A stretch of DNA of 64,000 nt from Paenibacillus sp. TCA20 (GTDB lineage Bacteria > Bacillota > Bacilli > Paenibacillales > Paenibacillaceae). Of the stretch, positions 18,101 through 26,243 are shown in pieces. Under the pieces are notes generated by a model. The model saw nothing but the letters and a program-made list of their open reading frames with translations, was not told where the DNA came from and did not search any database. Position numbers and translations under genes: made by a program. The stretch spans positions 124,001 through 188,000 of the forward strand of contig NZ_BBIW01000007.1 in the NCBI RefSeq assembly GCF_000732325.1, in the 5' to 3' direction. Position 1 is the stretch's first letter; every line of letters starts with the position of its first letter.

Positions 18101-18290
18101 CGCACTTGCGACCATCGGTGCGCTTCTGCCGCTCGTCTTCGGATGGGAAAACAGCGCAGGTATTATCTCTAAAGGACTTGGTGTTACAGTAATCGGCGGT
18201 CTGATCAGCTCCACCTTGCTGACACTTGTCATCGTGCCGATTGTGTATGAAATTCTGTCCAAGTTCAAGAAGAAACGGATTGAGGATTAA
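15114..18290 (+). CDS. RND family efflux pump, SwrC/AcrB-like
   Basis: Proton-driven exporter of 1058 residues with the RND plan: helix 1 at the N-terminus (KLAIWILTIILIF), a large extracytoplasmic porter domain, helices 2-6, a second porter domain, and helices 8-12. The proton-relay motif GRVVDDSIVVIENIYR is clear in helix 4. It lacks a partner membrane-fusion protein nearby, like the Bacillus SwrC/YerP pump for surfactin and other amphiphiles. The oddity is a run of about 43 Gly/Ala residues with spaced Asp/Glu at residues 251-293 in the first porter domain. The ribosome site GAGAGGAGAAG precedes ATG at 15114. Confidence 0.9.
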   Translation: MKGFINFSLKNKLAIWILTIILIFTGLYSGLTMKQETIPNINVPFLSVNAVYPGAAPEAVVEEVTKPLEETLRNVEGIKNITSTSMENVASVNIEFDYGTNLDNATAAVREVLNDVQLPDDAQKPSISKFSINSFPVASISLSGKNGESLEDLTRIAENDIAPAFEDVDGVASVQISGQFAREVTLNFDDAKMAELGLTQETVQNIVQASSMRAPLGLFNLDDAEKAVVVDGNIISIEDLENIEIPAVPSGAGAGAGADAGAGAGADAGAGADAGAGAGAEAGAGAGAGAAAGIPTVKLSEIADIEVIGQAESISRTNGAESLGFAIVKANDANTVDVVNGVKDASADLEGLYDNINLDLLLDQGQPIEDSVHTMLSKALYGALFAIIIILIFLRDWRSTLISVISIPLSLLIALTVLNLMDITLNVMTLGAMTVAIGRVVDDSIVVIENIYRRLAHSGEKLKGRELILSATREMFVPIMSSTIVTIAVFLPLALVSGMVGELFMPFALTMVFALLASLVVAITIVPAMAHSLFRGGIKNKVNHDEKPGKMAGGYKKILNWTLNHKSITIIAAVLLLVGSLFLTRFIGTSFIPEQGTNYTLVTYSPEPGATQETVEERTLEVEEFILNSEGVESMQYSVGGGNPMAAMGGSSNSGLFYLIFEDGVSVSEATEPIIEGLQERVPEGEWSTLDMAAGMGGNTLTVSIFGDDVEQIKPVADDILEVVKADTENFEKAESTLEEGYDQYTLVADQQKLSSLGLTAGQLAMALAPQNERPVLTEVEVDGKNYNVYIETEEKQYASITEIEEETLTSPLGIEVPIGEVATVEEGTAPASIMQIDGETVVQVTANILSADVGSASSTVEEAVNNMELPEGVHVEFGGVTEQINETFSQLGLAMLAAIAIVYFVLVVTFGGGLAPFAILFSLPFTVIGALVGLLITGETLNVSSLMGGLMLIGIVVTNAIVLIDRVIHKEKEGMSTREALLEAGTTRLRPILMTALATIGALLPLVFGWENSAGIISKGLGVTVIGGLISSTLLTLVIVPIVYEILSKFKKKRIED
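15864..15992 (+). repeat. Gly-Ala codon repeat inside the RND pump gene
   Basis: Degenerate six-base repeat (GGN GCN) encoding alternating Gly-Ala with Asp or Glu every few units, residues about 251-293. Units such as GACGCAGGCGCGGGTGCT recur. Such DNA is prone to slippage, always in frame because the unit is two codons. Confidence 0.85.
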
Positions 18291-18368
18291 TGAGCCGATG
18301 AGCTTGATCTAAGCTGTCCATTCTAGAACAAGCCCATACAGCCTTATGAACTATCAATCTGTTATGTA

Positions 18369-18411
18369 AGCTCCAAGAAACAGGGTCTCCTCTGTTTCTT
18401 GGAGCTTTTTT
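18369..18411 (+). terminator. Terminator of the TetR-RND operon
   Basis: A 15-base perfect stem (AGCTCCAAGAAACAG against CTGTTTCTTGGAGCT) followed by a run of T residues, about 80 bases after the RND stop. Confidence 0.9.
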
Positions 18412-18516
18412 ATATAAGAGTATAATGTAATAAGGGAAGAAAGAAGCGTTCCGCAGAACGAGAAGTCGACTATATCAGCCTGATTTCGAGGCTCGGCACA
18501 AGGAGGAAGAGAAAAC

Positions 18517-19482
18517 ATGAAGGATATGTATCGAAACGGCGTGGTGACCACCGTTACGCTGAACGCGGCACTGGACAAGGTGTACACCGTGCCGCAATAT
18601 GCCCTTGACCGCGTGCATCGCATCGGCAGCGCGGTCACCGTACCGGGCGGCAAGGGCATCAATGCCGCCCGGGTACTGCGCGCGCTCTCCGTTCCGGTGC
18701 GCGTGGCCGCATTTGTTGCCGGACACACAGGCCGGCAACTGCTGGATCTGCTGCAGGCCGAAGGGATTGCAGCAGACCCCGTGGCAGCCGCGGCCGGAGA
18801 AACGCGGCTTGCCATCACGGTGCTCGACCCTGTGGCGAGCACCCAGACCGAGCTCATCGAGGCGGGGCCCTGTATCGCCGGCGATGAGCTTGCGGCGATG
18901 CGCCGCAAGGTAGAGACCCTGGCGCGGGACTCCGCCTGGGTCGTCTTCTCGGGCAGCCTGCCGGAGGGCTGCCCGCCCGGTACCTACGCCGAGCTGATTC
19001 AGCTGGCGAAGGCGCAGGGTGCGCGCACCGCGCTCGATGCGAGCGGTGCGGCACTGGCGGCAGGCCTAGCGGGCCGCCCGGATCTTGTGAAGCCGAACGC
19101 CGATGAAGCGGCCCAATTCGCCGGTATGCCGGTAACAAGCCCGGACACGGCCATCCTCGCAGCAAGCATGCTAGTTCAGGCCGGAGCAGGACTCGCCGTT
19201 GTCTCGCTCGGTGCAGAGGGCGCTCTTGCTGCTACACAAGAGGCAGCATATCGCATCACGATTCCACACGTACACATCGTCAGTCCGCTTGGCAGCGGGG
19301 ATGCCATGGTCGCAGGACTGGTTGCTGCTTCCCTTCAGCATGAAGGTGATCTACCTGCTGTTCTGAAGCATGGAGCGGCCTGCGGTACAGCAGCGGCCCT
19401 GCATAAGATGGCAGGCGTCGTAACACCAGCCGATGTGGAAGCATTGGAACGGCAGATCAAAGTTCAGCTCATTTCGCACTAA
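18517..19482 (+). CDS. PfkB family sugar kinase (1-phosphofructokinase/tagatose-6-phosphate kinase type)
   Basis: Ribokinase-fold ATP-dependent kinase of 321 residues. The N-terminal GGKGINAAR signature and the C-terminal anion-hole motif, here PLGSGDAMVAG (usually GAGDSMVAG), place it with FruK/LacC phosphosugar kinases. The catalytic Asp is retained. No PTS or sugar gene lies nearby, so the substrate is unclear. The first two thirds is far richer in GC (near 70 percent in places) than its neighbours and uses GCC/GCG/CTG codons, while the last 300 bases look ordinary. This suggests transfer or recombination. AAGGAGG lies nine bases before the ATG. Confidence 0.85.
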   Translation: MKDMYRNGVVTTVTLNAALDKVYTVPQYALDRVHRIGSAVTVPGGKGINAARVLRALSVPVRVAAFVAGHTGRQLLDLLQAEGIAADPVAAAAGETRLAITVLDPVASTQTELIEAGPCIAGDELAAMRRKVETLARDSAWVVFSGSLPEGCPPGTYAELIQLAKAQGARTALDASGAALAAGLAGRPDLVKPNADEAAQFAGMPVTSPDTAILAASMLVQAGAGLAVVSLGAEGALAATQEAAYRITIPHVHIVSPLGSGDAMVAGLVAASLQHEGDLPAVLKHGAACGTAAALHKMAGVVTPADVEALERQIKVQLISH

Positions 19483-19507
19483 GTGCCCCTATTTTGATAG
19501 GAGAGGC

Positions 19508-20146
19508 TTATGCTAGATTTCTATCTGTGAACAAGGTAAGATCATATTCCATATCCCTTGCGACGGTAAGGGCTGCATCAATGCCAAGCATCTTCTCAAC
19601 GAGATACAAGGCCATCGGGATACCGGTCGAGATTCCGCCTGAAGTGATGATCTTTCCGTCCTCCACATATTTGACGCGATCTTCAATATGAATATCCTGG
19701 TCCTGGTACGTCATGCGCATCCGCTCCAAGCTCGCTTGACCTGTGGTTGCGCGTTTGCCAGTCAGGAGGCCTGCTTCGGCAAGAACAAATGCCCCTGTGC
19801 ATACGGAGGCCACCCAGCTCGCCTTCGTGGTCTGCTGGCGAATCCATTCAAGAATCTTACCATTCTGCGCCAGCTTGCGCGTGCCATAGCCTCCAGGAAC
19901 AATCAAAATATCGTATTCAGGTGCTGCCTCGAGACTGTAATCTGCCATAACCTTGAGTCCGTTCCGAGTTGCAACCTGTCCCCCATGCTCCGAGATCGTC
20001 GTCACATGGAATGGCTCCAGCAAGTAATCTTGTCCGCTCCCCTTCGTCGTAGCGACCAGAGAGAACACCTCAAGCGGCCCTGCAAAATCGAGCAGCTCTA
20101 CATCATCAAATATTAGAATGCCTACTTGTATCGGATTCACAGTCAC
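19508..20146 (-). CDS. DJ-1/PfpI family protein, GlxA-like
   Basis: Class I glutamine amidotransferase-like protein of 212 residues. The nucleophile-elbow cysteine is in ASVCTGAFVLAEAGLL near residue 105, and an acidic partner is in the N-terminal FDDVELLDFAGPLEVF. That block is typical of the amidase domain of GlxA-type AraC regulators, but no DNA-binding domain follows, so it is a stand-alone enzyme, perhaps a glyoxalase, amidase or isonitrile hydratase relative. GTG at 20146 has AGGAG seven bases upstream; the frame extends to ATG at 20161, which overlaps that site. It is divergent from moaA. Confidence 0.82.
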   Translation of the reverse strand: MTVNPIQVGILIFDDVELLDFAGPLEVFSLVATTKGSGQDYLLEPFHVTTISEHGGQVATRNGLKVMADYSLEAAPEYDILIVPGGYGTRKLAQNGKILEWIRQQTTKASWVASVCTGAFVLAEAGLLTGKRATTGQASLERMRMTYQDQDIHIEDRVKYVEDGKIITSGGISTGIPMALYLVEKMLGIDAALTVARDMEYDLTLFTDRNLA

Positions 20147-20271
20147 ACTTCCACTCCTCATAAATGAAAATCCTTGTCTATAAATGAACGGGCATTGTAT
20201 GCTATGGTAATATTATAGATTGATTTTTACAAAGCGTATAATATTATTCGTTAAAGGAAGGTGGATCTGGA

Positions 20272-21273
20272 ATGGAACTTCTGCAAGATCCTTTTGGCCG
20301 GATTCACGATTATATACGAATCTCGGTTACGGACCGCTGTAATTTACGCTGTGTTTATTGCATGCCTGAGGAAGGTATGGAATTCGCGCCTCATGAGGAC
20401 ATTATGACTTTTGAAGAAATTACGCAAATCCTGAAGGTGCTTGCACCCATGGGACTTCGTAAAGTCCGATTGACTGGCGGTGAACCCATGGTACGCAAAG
20501 ATTTGGATAAGCTGGTCGCCATGATATCGGCAATTGACGGGATCGAGGATATCGCCCTCACAACCAACGCTATTTTTCTGGAGAAAAAGGCTCAGCTGCT
20601 GAAGGATGCCGGTCTGACCCGAATTAATATTAGTCTCGATTCCTTGCGCAAGGATCGCTTCTCCATGATTACACGCGGCGGTGACGTGAACAAAGTCCTT
20701 CTCGGCATTGAAGCTGCCCAAGCGGCTGGGCTGGATCCCATCAAGCTGAATGTCGTACTAATGAAGGGCATCAATGACGACGAGATCAAGGATTTCATTG
20801 CGCTGACCAAGGACGCTCCACTTCATGTCAGATTTATAGAATATATGCCGATAGGTCATGCCAATGATTCATGGCGCAAATCTTACCTCCCGCTGTCTAC
20901 GGTGCTGAATGCCTGTACCGAAGCAGGCTGGGAAGTTGAGGACACGTCCGGTCCGAACGGTAACGGCCCCTCCGAATATCGCAAACTTCGAGGAGCCCAG
21001 GGCACCTTCGGCCTGATCCACCCTGTCAGTGATCACTTCTGTGATAACTGCAACCGGCTGCGTATAACAGCAGATGGTCATATCAAAGCCTGTCTCTACT
21101 GGTCTGATGAATATAATGTCCGTAAGGTGGCCGGAGATCCAGCGGCGACAGCGGCGTTATTCCTGAAGGCCCTGGGCAATAAGCCGAAGAACCACGAGAT
21201 GGCGCTCGCCCTCGAGCAGCAGGCACAGAGTCATACACCGACCGTTCGACGAATGTCCCAAATTGGCGGATAA
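20272..21273 (+). CDS. moaA: GTP 3',8-cyclase MoaA
   Basis: Radical SAM enzyme of 333 residues that catalyses the first step of molybdenum cofactor synthesis, converting GTP to 3',8-cyclo-GTP for MoaC. The N-terminal cluster is CNLRCVYC (CX3CX2C counting [10 protein letters not shown], residues about 22-29). The C-terminal cluster uses [11 protein letters not shown] and a later KACLYW cysteine. The SAM-binding [11 protein letters not shown] is present. The C-terminus ends RRMSQIGG, the GG tail needed for activity. It stands apart from other moa genes; mobA is 5 kb away and a Mo-bis-PGD oxidoreductase is at 39950. The ribosome site is AAAGGAAGG. Confidence 0.95.
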   Translation: MELLQDPFGRIHDYIRISVTDRCNLRCVYCMPEEGMEFAPHEDIMTFEEITQILKVLAPMGLRKVRLTGGEPMVRKDLDKLVAMISAIDGIEDIALTTNAIFLEKKAQLLKDAGLTRINISLDSLRKDRFSMITRGGDVNKVLLGIEAAQAAGLDPIKLNVVLMKGINDDEIKDFIALTKDAPLHVRFIEYMPIGHANDSWRKSYLPLSTVLNACTEAGWEVEDTSGPNGNGPSEYRKLRGAQGTFGLIHPVSDHFCDNCNRLRITADGHIKACLYWSDEYNVRKVAGDPAATAALFLKALGNKPKNHEMALALEQQAQSHTPTVRRMSQIGG

Positions 21274-21282
21274 ATAGAGCAA

Positions 21283-21313
21283 GGGATGGTCTCAAGTGAC
21301 CATCCCCTTTTTT
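21283..21313 (+). terminator. Terminator of moaA
   Basis: GGGATGGTC pairs with GACCATCCC and is followed by CTTTTTT. Confidence 0.85.
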
Positions 21314-21384
21314 CTGATCCAACCCCTGACTTGCCAAGCAGATACCAGAGAGATCCAACTGAATTCTCAATGGTTGCAGCCGCC

Positions 21385-21993
21385 TCAGACAATCTTGTAT
21401 AGCATGTACAACGCGAGCAATGCCATTGTCATAGAGGAAGCTTTATTCATATAAAAGGATATCTTCCCACTCTCATCCCATCTGCCCATGAGTCTCCCCG
21501 CTGCAGACAGCAGAATGAACCATAACCACGAAACAAGAATCGTTACGATCGTAAACGTAACCCGCTCAGTTCCCTCATACTCTAGAGAATTCGTACCGAT
21601 CACTCCCAGAATATCTATAATGGCATGCGGATTAAGAACAGATACGGACAGCGCAAAGAGAATTTGTCTGCTCAGGGACAAGGCTCTTCTCTCGGCCCCC
21701 TGCCTGCTGTCTGCCCGCCATAGTGTCCAGGCCATGTATAACAGAAACACGCAGCCCCCAATATAAATGAACGCAGTGAGCCCCTCTCGTCCCGCCAAGA
21801 TGACGGACAAGCCTCCAACCGATAGAAGAATAAGGAGGGTATCGCATATTGCCGCCGTGATGACCGAAGGCAGAGCGTAGATCCATTTCGGCTGGGTTGC
21901 TCCCTGGTTAAAGATGAATAAGTTCTGTGCTCCCAGCGGCAATATAAGCCCAAATGCCAATAGCACCGCATGGATAATGACTTCCTGCATCAT
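21385..21993 (-). CDS. LysE/ArgO family amino acid exporter
   Basis: Membrane exporter of 202 residues with about six hydrophobic segments. The LysE-family signature is at the N-terminus (LAFGLILPLGAQNLFIFNQGA), and a conserved SVLNPHAIID segment lies in the middle. The family exports basic or small amino acids when internal pools are high. It is divergent from a MocR-type regulator with 146 bases between them, an arrangement often seen when the regulator controls the exporter. The ribosome site AGGAG lies about ten bases before ATG at 21993. Confidence 0.88.
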   Translation of the reverse strand: MMQEVIIHAVLLAFGLILPLGAQNLFIFNQGATQPKWIYALPSVITAAICDTLLILLSVGGLSVILAGREGLTAFIYIGGCVFLLYMAWTLWRADSRQGAERRALSLSRQILFALSVSVLNPHAIIDILGVIGTNSLEYEGTERVTFTIVTILVSWLWFILLSAAGRLMGRWDESGKISFYMNKASSMTMALLALYMLYKIV

Positions 21994-22059
21994 TTTAAAT
22001 GTTCTCCTGCCCTTCTCTTATCTGATTCTCATTCATCCTACAGCATCACTGCTGAATTG

Positions 22060-22093
22060 TACCCAGCCATTTGGTTGATGCTATACCCAGCCA
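22060..22093. promoter_or_regulatory. Direct repeats, likely MocR binding site
   Basis: TACCCAGCCA occurs exactly at 22060-22069 and 22084-22093, 24 bases start to start, each followed two bases later by TG. Known MocR/GabR/PdxR regulators bind direct repeats between divergent genes. The second copy lies in the spacer of a plausible promoter for the regulator (TTGATG at 22075, TATAGT at 22099). No data link this particular protein to it. Confidence 0.5.
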
Positions 22094-22139
22094 AGTGATA
22101 TAGTTACACATCATATGACCAAAAGGAGTCTGCTTCCTC

Positions 22140-23600
22140 ATGAGATCACAGGAAATCCATTGGCAGCCCGATCCTGAGCTGTCCATCCCGCTGTATCAGC
22201 AGATTGAGCAATATATTAAAGATAAGATCATGCAGGGTGAGTGGACCAAGGGTATGCGGCTCCCTTCTCAAAGAGCATTGGCCGTATCCTTCAAGGTCAA
22301 TCGGAGTACCATTATTGCGGCCCTGGATGAGCTTCGAGCCGGCGGTTTCATCGAAGGAAATTATGGTGGAGGGACGATTGTATCACGGGCAGGCTGGAAT
22401 GGGATGCCTGTAACGGTTCCAGATTGGGAGGATTACGCTGAGAGCGGAACACATTACCCTAACCTTCCTGAGGTTCAGGAAATTAACGACAGCGAATTTA
22501 GCACAACCATGAACCGGCTCGGCACAGGGGAATTATCACCTGAGCTTCTTCCGAATGCTGAATTCAGCTCCATCTATGCAGAGTTAGCCAGACGACAGGC
22601 TCATCACCTGGGATATCTTGAACCACAAGGCTCCCCAGGTCTCCGCGACGCGATATCCACTCATTTGGCGACACAGGGCATCTCTGCTTCTCCTGATTCC
22701 ATTCTCATCGTGTCCGGATCTATTCAAGCGATGCAGCTCATCGCGATTGGACTTCTGCCAAGGAATGCTTCCATCCTGGTTGAGAAGCCCTCCTATCTGT
22801 ACTCTATCCATCCTTTTCAGTCAGCAGGTGTACGTATGATTGGCATGCCGATGGACCATGAAGGCTTGAGAGCAGATCGTGTGCAGCATTATGTGCAGCA
22901 ATATCAACCTTCCCTGCTCTATACGATTCCCTCCTTCCAAAACCCGACTGGAACGGTGATGAGCGCGGCTAGACGCAGCCAATTAATGAATACGGCCCAG
23001 AATACGGGGTTACCTATATTGGAGGACAGCGCCTATAGCGAGTTATGGTTTGATACAATGCCTCCCCCTCCCCTCAAAGCGCTTGATCCCGGCGGTTATG
23101 TCCTTCATCTGGGAACACTGTCCAAGACCGTGAGCCCAGGGCTGCGAATCGGATGGGTCACGGGTCCTTTGCCCGTTATTAAACGTTTGGCCGATCTAAA
23201 AATGCAAACCGACTATGGGGCAAGCAGTCTGGCCCAGGATGCTGCCGAGCTGTGGCTTAGGGAAGGATATCATGATGTCCATTTACATCGGATTCGACTG
23301 GCGCTCCAGCATAGACGTGACTATGTTCTTGAGCTATTGCAGCGACACTTCGCAGGCTTGGCAGAGTGGAATGTTCCCCAGGGAGGATTTTATATGTGGA
23401 TCAGGCTCAGCAGCGGCATCCGTTCAGACAAGCTGTTCCGCAGAGCGCTCGCTGAGCGGATACTTATCAATCCCGGAAATATATATGACCGAATGGAGCA
23501 GGATTATATCCGCTTGTCCTACGCCTTTGCATCGCTCTCCGAACTCCAAGTCGGAATCGTAACGCTGGCCGGAATTATGCGTGAGCTTGCTGTATCCTGA
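22140..23600 (+). CDS. MocR/PdxR family transcriptional regulator (GntR-aminotransferase)
   Basis: Two-domain regulator of 486 residues. An N-terminal winged helix (LYQQIEQYIKDKIMQGEWTKGMRLPSQRALA) is fused to a fold type I aminotransferase-like domain. The PLP lysine is visible in LGTLSKTVSPGLRIGW, and the NPTG motif in PSFQNPTGTVMS. Such proteins sense PLP or an amino acid through the second domain. The divergent LysE exporter is the natural target, with direct repeats between the two genes. AAAAGGAG precedes ATG at 22140. Downstream, 23601-23855 holds only a short unconvincing reading frame. Confidence 0.92.
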   Translation: MRSQEIHWQPDPELSIPLYQQIEQYIKDKIMQGEWTKGMRLPSQRALAVSFKVNRSTIIAALDELRAGGFIEGNYGGGTIVSRAGWNGMPVTVPDWEDYAESGTHYPNLPEVQEINDSEFSTTMNRLGTGELSPELLPNAEFSSIYAELARRQAHHLGYLEPQGSPGLRDAISTHLATQGISASPDSILIVSGSIQAMQLIAIGLLPRNASILVEKPSYLYSIHPFQSAGVRMIGMPMDHEGLRADRVQHYVQQYQPSLLYTIPSFQNPTGTVMSAARRSQLMNTAQNTGLPILEDSAYSELWFDTMPPPPLKALDPGGYVLHLGTLSKTVSPGLRIGWVTGPLPVIKRLADLKMQTDYGASSLAQDAAELWLREGYHDVHLHRIRLALQHRRDYVLELLQRHFAGLAEWNVPQGGFYMWIRLSSGIRSDKLFRRALAERILINPGNIYDRMEQDYIRLSYAFASLSELQVGIVTLAGIMRELAVS

Positions 23601-23855
23601 TGGAGCTGTTGCGATTTATTGGCTTTCGAAATTGTAGCTGCTTGCTATTCACCCGTTATAAATTTTAAAATAGGGGGTGAATCCATTTCACAACTCATCA
23701 CGAAGTTGAATCTGAAACCTGATATGCTCGTAATTAAAAGCATCTTAACGGTTTTTATGAAATTGATTCCGTGTAATATGAATTATGGTGTTCGCCTCTT
23801 AAGCTGAGCAATCTGGCTGAATTCCAAGCAAAACTACAAAGCGGAGGGATTAACA

Positions 23856-24689
23856 ATGACTATTGCACATCTACAAGATACCGTCACACTGAATAATGGA
23901 GTTAACATGCCGCAGTTTGGATTAGGTGTATGGAAGGTAAAAGAAGGCGACGAAGCCTATAATGCGGTGAAGCATGCGATTACACACGGCTATCGTGCCA
24001 TTGATACCGCTGCAGCTTACAAGAACGAGGAGAGCGTCGGACAAGCGATTAAGGATTCAGGCGTCCCACGTGAAGAATTGTTTATTACGACCAAAGTATG
24101 GAACAGTGACCAAGGCTACGAATCCACGCTGCGTGCATTCGATGAGAGCCTTGCGAAGCTCGGACTTGATTACCTCGACCTCTACCTCATTCACTGGCCG
24201 GTAGCAGGCAAATATAAAGATACATGGAAGGCTTTGGAGAAGCTCTATGCAGATGGCAAAGTACGCGCGATCGGTGTATGCAATTTCCATATTCATCATC
24301 TGGAGGACCTGCTCACAGATGCCACTGTCGTTCCCGCAGTCAATCAGGTTGAATTTCATCCACAGCTCTCCCAAGAGCCGCTTCGTGCATTCTGTAAAGC
24401 ACAGGGCATTCTGTTCGAGGGATGGTCACCGCTCGGCAACGGTAAGCTGCTGGACAACACGACGATCAAAGTCATCGCTGATAAATATAATAAAACGGTA
24501 GCTCAGGTCATTCTGCGCTGGCATATTCAGCAGGGTGCCATCACCATCCCTAAATCCGTTACGCCAAGCCGGATCGAAGAGAATGCGGATATTTTTGATT
24601 TCGAGCTGACGGTTATGGATATGGACACAATTAACGGACTTAACAAAAATGAACGTTTTGGAGCCGATCCAGACAACTTCAATTTCTAA
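23856..24689 (+). CDS. Aldo/keto reductase
   Basis: NADPH-dependent oxidoreductase of 277 residues with the (beta/alpha)8 fold. The catalytic tetrad is visible: Asp and Tyr in [13 protein letters not shown] (residues about 45-57), Lys in [11 protein letters not shown], and His in LYLIHWPV. The coenzyme-binding [13 protein letters not shown] block lies near the C-terminus. It belongs to the 2,5-diketo-gluconate/glyoxal reductase subgroup (YvgN-like) that detoxifies aldehydes. The ribosome site is GGAGGG before ATG at 23856. A hairpin-like sequence at 24729-24766 (GAGAAGGG against CCCTTCTC) follows but has no T run. Confidence 0.93.
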   Translation: MTIAHLQDTVTLNNGVNMPQFGLGVWKVKEGDEAYNAVKHAITHGYRAIDTAAAYKNEESVGQAIKDSGVPREELFITTKVWNSDQGYESTLRAFDESLAKLGLDYLDLYLIHWPVAGKYKDTWKALEKLYADGKVRAIGVCNFHIHHLEDLLTDATVVPAVNQVEFHPQLSQEPLRAFCKAQGILFEGWSPLGNGKLLDNTTIKVIADKYNKTVAQVILRWHIQQGAITIPKSVTPSRIEENADIFDFELTVMDMDTINGLNKNERFGADPDNFNF

Positions 24690-24799
24690 ATAAGCAGGCT
24701 GAGTTACATGAGCAGGGACATTACATCGGAGAAGGGGGATTCTATCATGAATCTCCCTTCTCGCTATACCCTATTCTGTGGGCTGGAAGGAGTAGATCA

Positions 24800-25408
24800 A
24801 TGAAGCACCTAATTATTTATGCGCATCCTGTTCAGGACAGTTTTAATCATCAAATATGCCTATCGGTACAACAAAACCTGGAGAGATCAGGCCACACAGT
24901 TGCCGTGAGAGATCTGTATGCACTGAATTTCGACCCTGTTCTCAGCGAGCAGGAGATGGCTGACTGTTACGCTGGAGAAGCACCGAGGGAAGACGTGCTG
25001 AAGGAGCAGCAATATATTAAAGACGCTGACTCGCTTATCTTTATCTATCCTATATGGTGGGCAGGCATGCCAGCTATACTGAAGGGTTACATTGACCGTG
25101 TGTTCTCCTACGGCTTTGCCTATGCATACAATGAGGACGGCCAGCTGATCCGGATGCTAACGGACAAGCACAGCTTGATTATTAATACTCACGGCTCATC
25201 CGCAGCACATTACGACCAGATCGGAATGACAGACGGTCTCATCGTTACCGCAGGTGCAGGCATACTGGAGTTCGTCGGTACACAGCCGGCAGGTCATCTA
25301 TTGTTTGGCGATATGGATGATGCTCTAGAAGATCGGAAGGAACAGATTATAGAGCAAATCAAAGCTGAATTGTCCACTAAGTTCCCTACTGACAACAGCG
25401 CTTCTTGA
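24800..25408 (+). CDS. NAD(P)H:quinone oxidoreductase, flavodoxin-like fold
   Basis: FMN/FAD-dependent two-electron quinone or nitro reductase of 202 residues. The N-terminal LIIYAHPVQDSFNHQI forms the phosphate-binding loop. The family signature is IYPIWWAGMPAILKGYIDRVFSYGFAY (about residues 76-102), and the second flavin contact is in INTHGSS. Relatives include MdaB, KefF and NQO1. The ribosome site GGAAGGAG precedes ATG at 24800. Its last 23 bases overlap the 3' end of the convergent mobA gene, an unusually tight convergent pair. Confidence 0.9.
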   Translation: MKHLIIYAHPVQDSFNHQICLSVQQNLERSGHTVAVRDLYALNFDPVLSEQEMADCYAGEAPREDVLKEQQYIKDADSLIFIYPIWWAGMPAILKGYIDRVFSYGFAYAYNEDGQLIRMLTDKHSLIINTHGSSAAHYDQIGMTDGLIVTAGAGILEFVGTQPAGHLLFGDMDDALEDRKEQIIEQIKAELSTKFPTDNSAS

Positions 25409-26036
25409 TTCGCTCATAATCCTCCATTTGATTCATATTGGTAAACATCTCTGAAATGTCGGACACTGTCCATGGCATCCCAGCATCTGCTGCCAGCTCA
25501 TGCTCCGTGACATATCTAACGCTGATCTGGGAGAGAAAATCCATGACCCTTCGCCTGCCCGTCTCAAGCTGCTGCTCAAGTACAGGAATGACACAATCAT
25601 GATATAACGCAATCAGGGGATGCGTCTGACCTTCAATCACAGGGACGATGGCCTGATAGCAGGAGTTCTCCTGCAGTTCTGCATATTGGATCAATACCTT
25701 GAACAGCTCTGTACGGACAAGCGGCGTGTCGCACGGAACAGACAAGCTCCAGCCTCCTTCCCCCGAAGAGCTGGCTCCCCGGTGTGCTGTCAGGCCTGCA
25801 TGCAATCCTGCAAGCGGGCCGCATCCCGGGTATACATCAGCGGCCTGTGTATAACCAAGCTCTGCATACTCCTCCCTATATCCTTTGCCGACAGCAATAC
25901 GCACATCATCTACAGCTCCAGCTAATTCAGAGGCAATTACCTGAATGACATTGGCTTCTCCCAGTGGCAGCAGTGCCTTGTCTGTCCCCATTCTGCTGGA
26001 GAGCCCTCCTGCCAAAATAATGCCCGAAAACCTCAT
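25386..26036 (-). CDS. mobA: Molybdenum cofactor guanylyltransferase MobA
   Basis: Nucleotidyltransferase of 216 residues that transfers GMP to Mo-molybdopterin, producing the MGD and bis-MGD cofactor used by formate dehydrogenase and nitrate reductase-type enzymes. The N-terminal ILAGGLSSRMGTDKALLPLG is the diagnostic GTP-binding motif, with CGPLAGLHAGL and a conserved SVPCDTPLV segment following. ATG at 26036 has GGGTGG five bases before it, and an in-frame GTG at 26045 is the alternative. It fits functionally with moaA and the Fdh-like gene at 39950. An IS605-type remnant lies just upstream. Confidence 0.92.
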   Translation of the reverse strand: MRFSGIILAGGLSSRMGTDKALLPLGEANVIQVIASELAGAVDDVRIAVGKGYREEYAELGYTQAADVYPGCGPLAGLHAGLTAHRGASSSGEGGWSLSVPCDTPLVRTELFKVLIQYAELQENSCYQAIVPVIEGQTHPLIALYHDCVIPVLEQQLETGRRRVMDFLSQISVRYVTEHELAADAGMPWTVSDISEMFTNMNQMEDYERIKKRCCQ

Positions 26037-26118
26037 TAAATCCACCCGCCCTCATGAAAATAATGCAAATGTATATCAAAAATGATTGTATCCCCTTACA
26101 AGTACATGCTACAGTGTA

Positions 26119-26222
26119 TTGAAACACTCCCTCCACCTAAAGAGGCGGGGGATTCTTGGATTGTCAAACCCATCGGTTTGAAGTTGTCCTGCTTGTGCAG
26201 TACCCTAGCTCGGTCCACCTGA
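26119..26222 (-). ncRNA. Orphan IS200/IS605 right end / omega-RNA-like scaffold
   Basis: On the reverse strand this stretch shows, in order: GGGTACTGCACAAGCAG, a CAAACC-GATG-GGTTTG hairpin, CAAGAATCCCC, a GC-rich hairpin with TTTAG in its loop, and GGAGTGTTTCAA. The GAATCCCC-stem-TTTAG-stem-GGGGAGT-GTCAA arrangement is how I recall the right ends of IS605-family elements (IS608, ISDra2) and the 3' part of TnpB omega-RNAs. No tnpB or tnpA lies in the window. It may be an inert remnant or an expressed guide-like RNA whose guide would run from 26118 downward. Confidence 0.5.
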
Positions 26223-26243
26223 AATGAAAGGAATGGCATCCCT

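Noticed and set aside
18854..19165. Antisense reading frames in the PfkB gene
   Set aside because: They are long only because the GC-rich sequence lacks stops; they have Arg/Pro-rich nonsense composition.
23619..23807. Short ORF between MocR and the aldo/keto reductase, including a KLNLKPDM segment
   Set aside because: No ribosome site in frame, no full domain and no clear homology; at most a decayed fragment.
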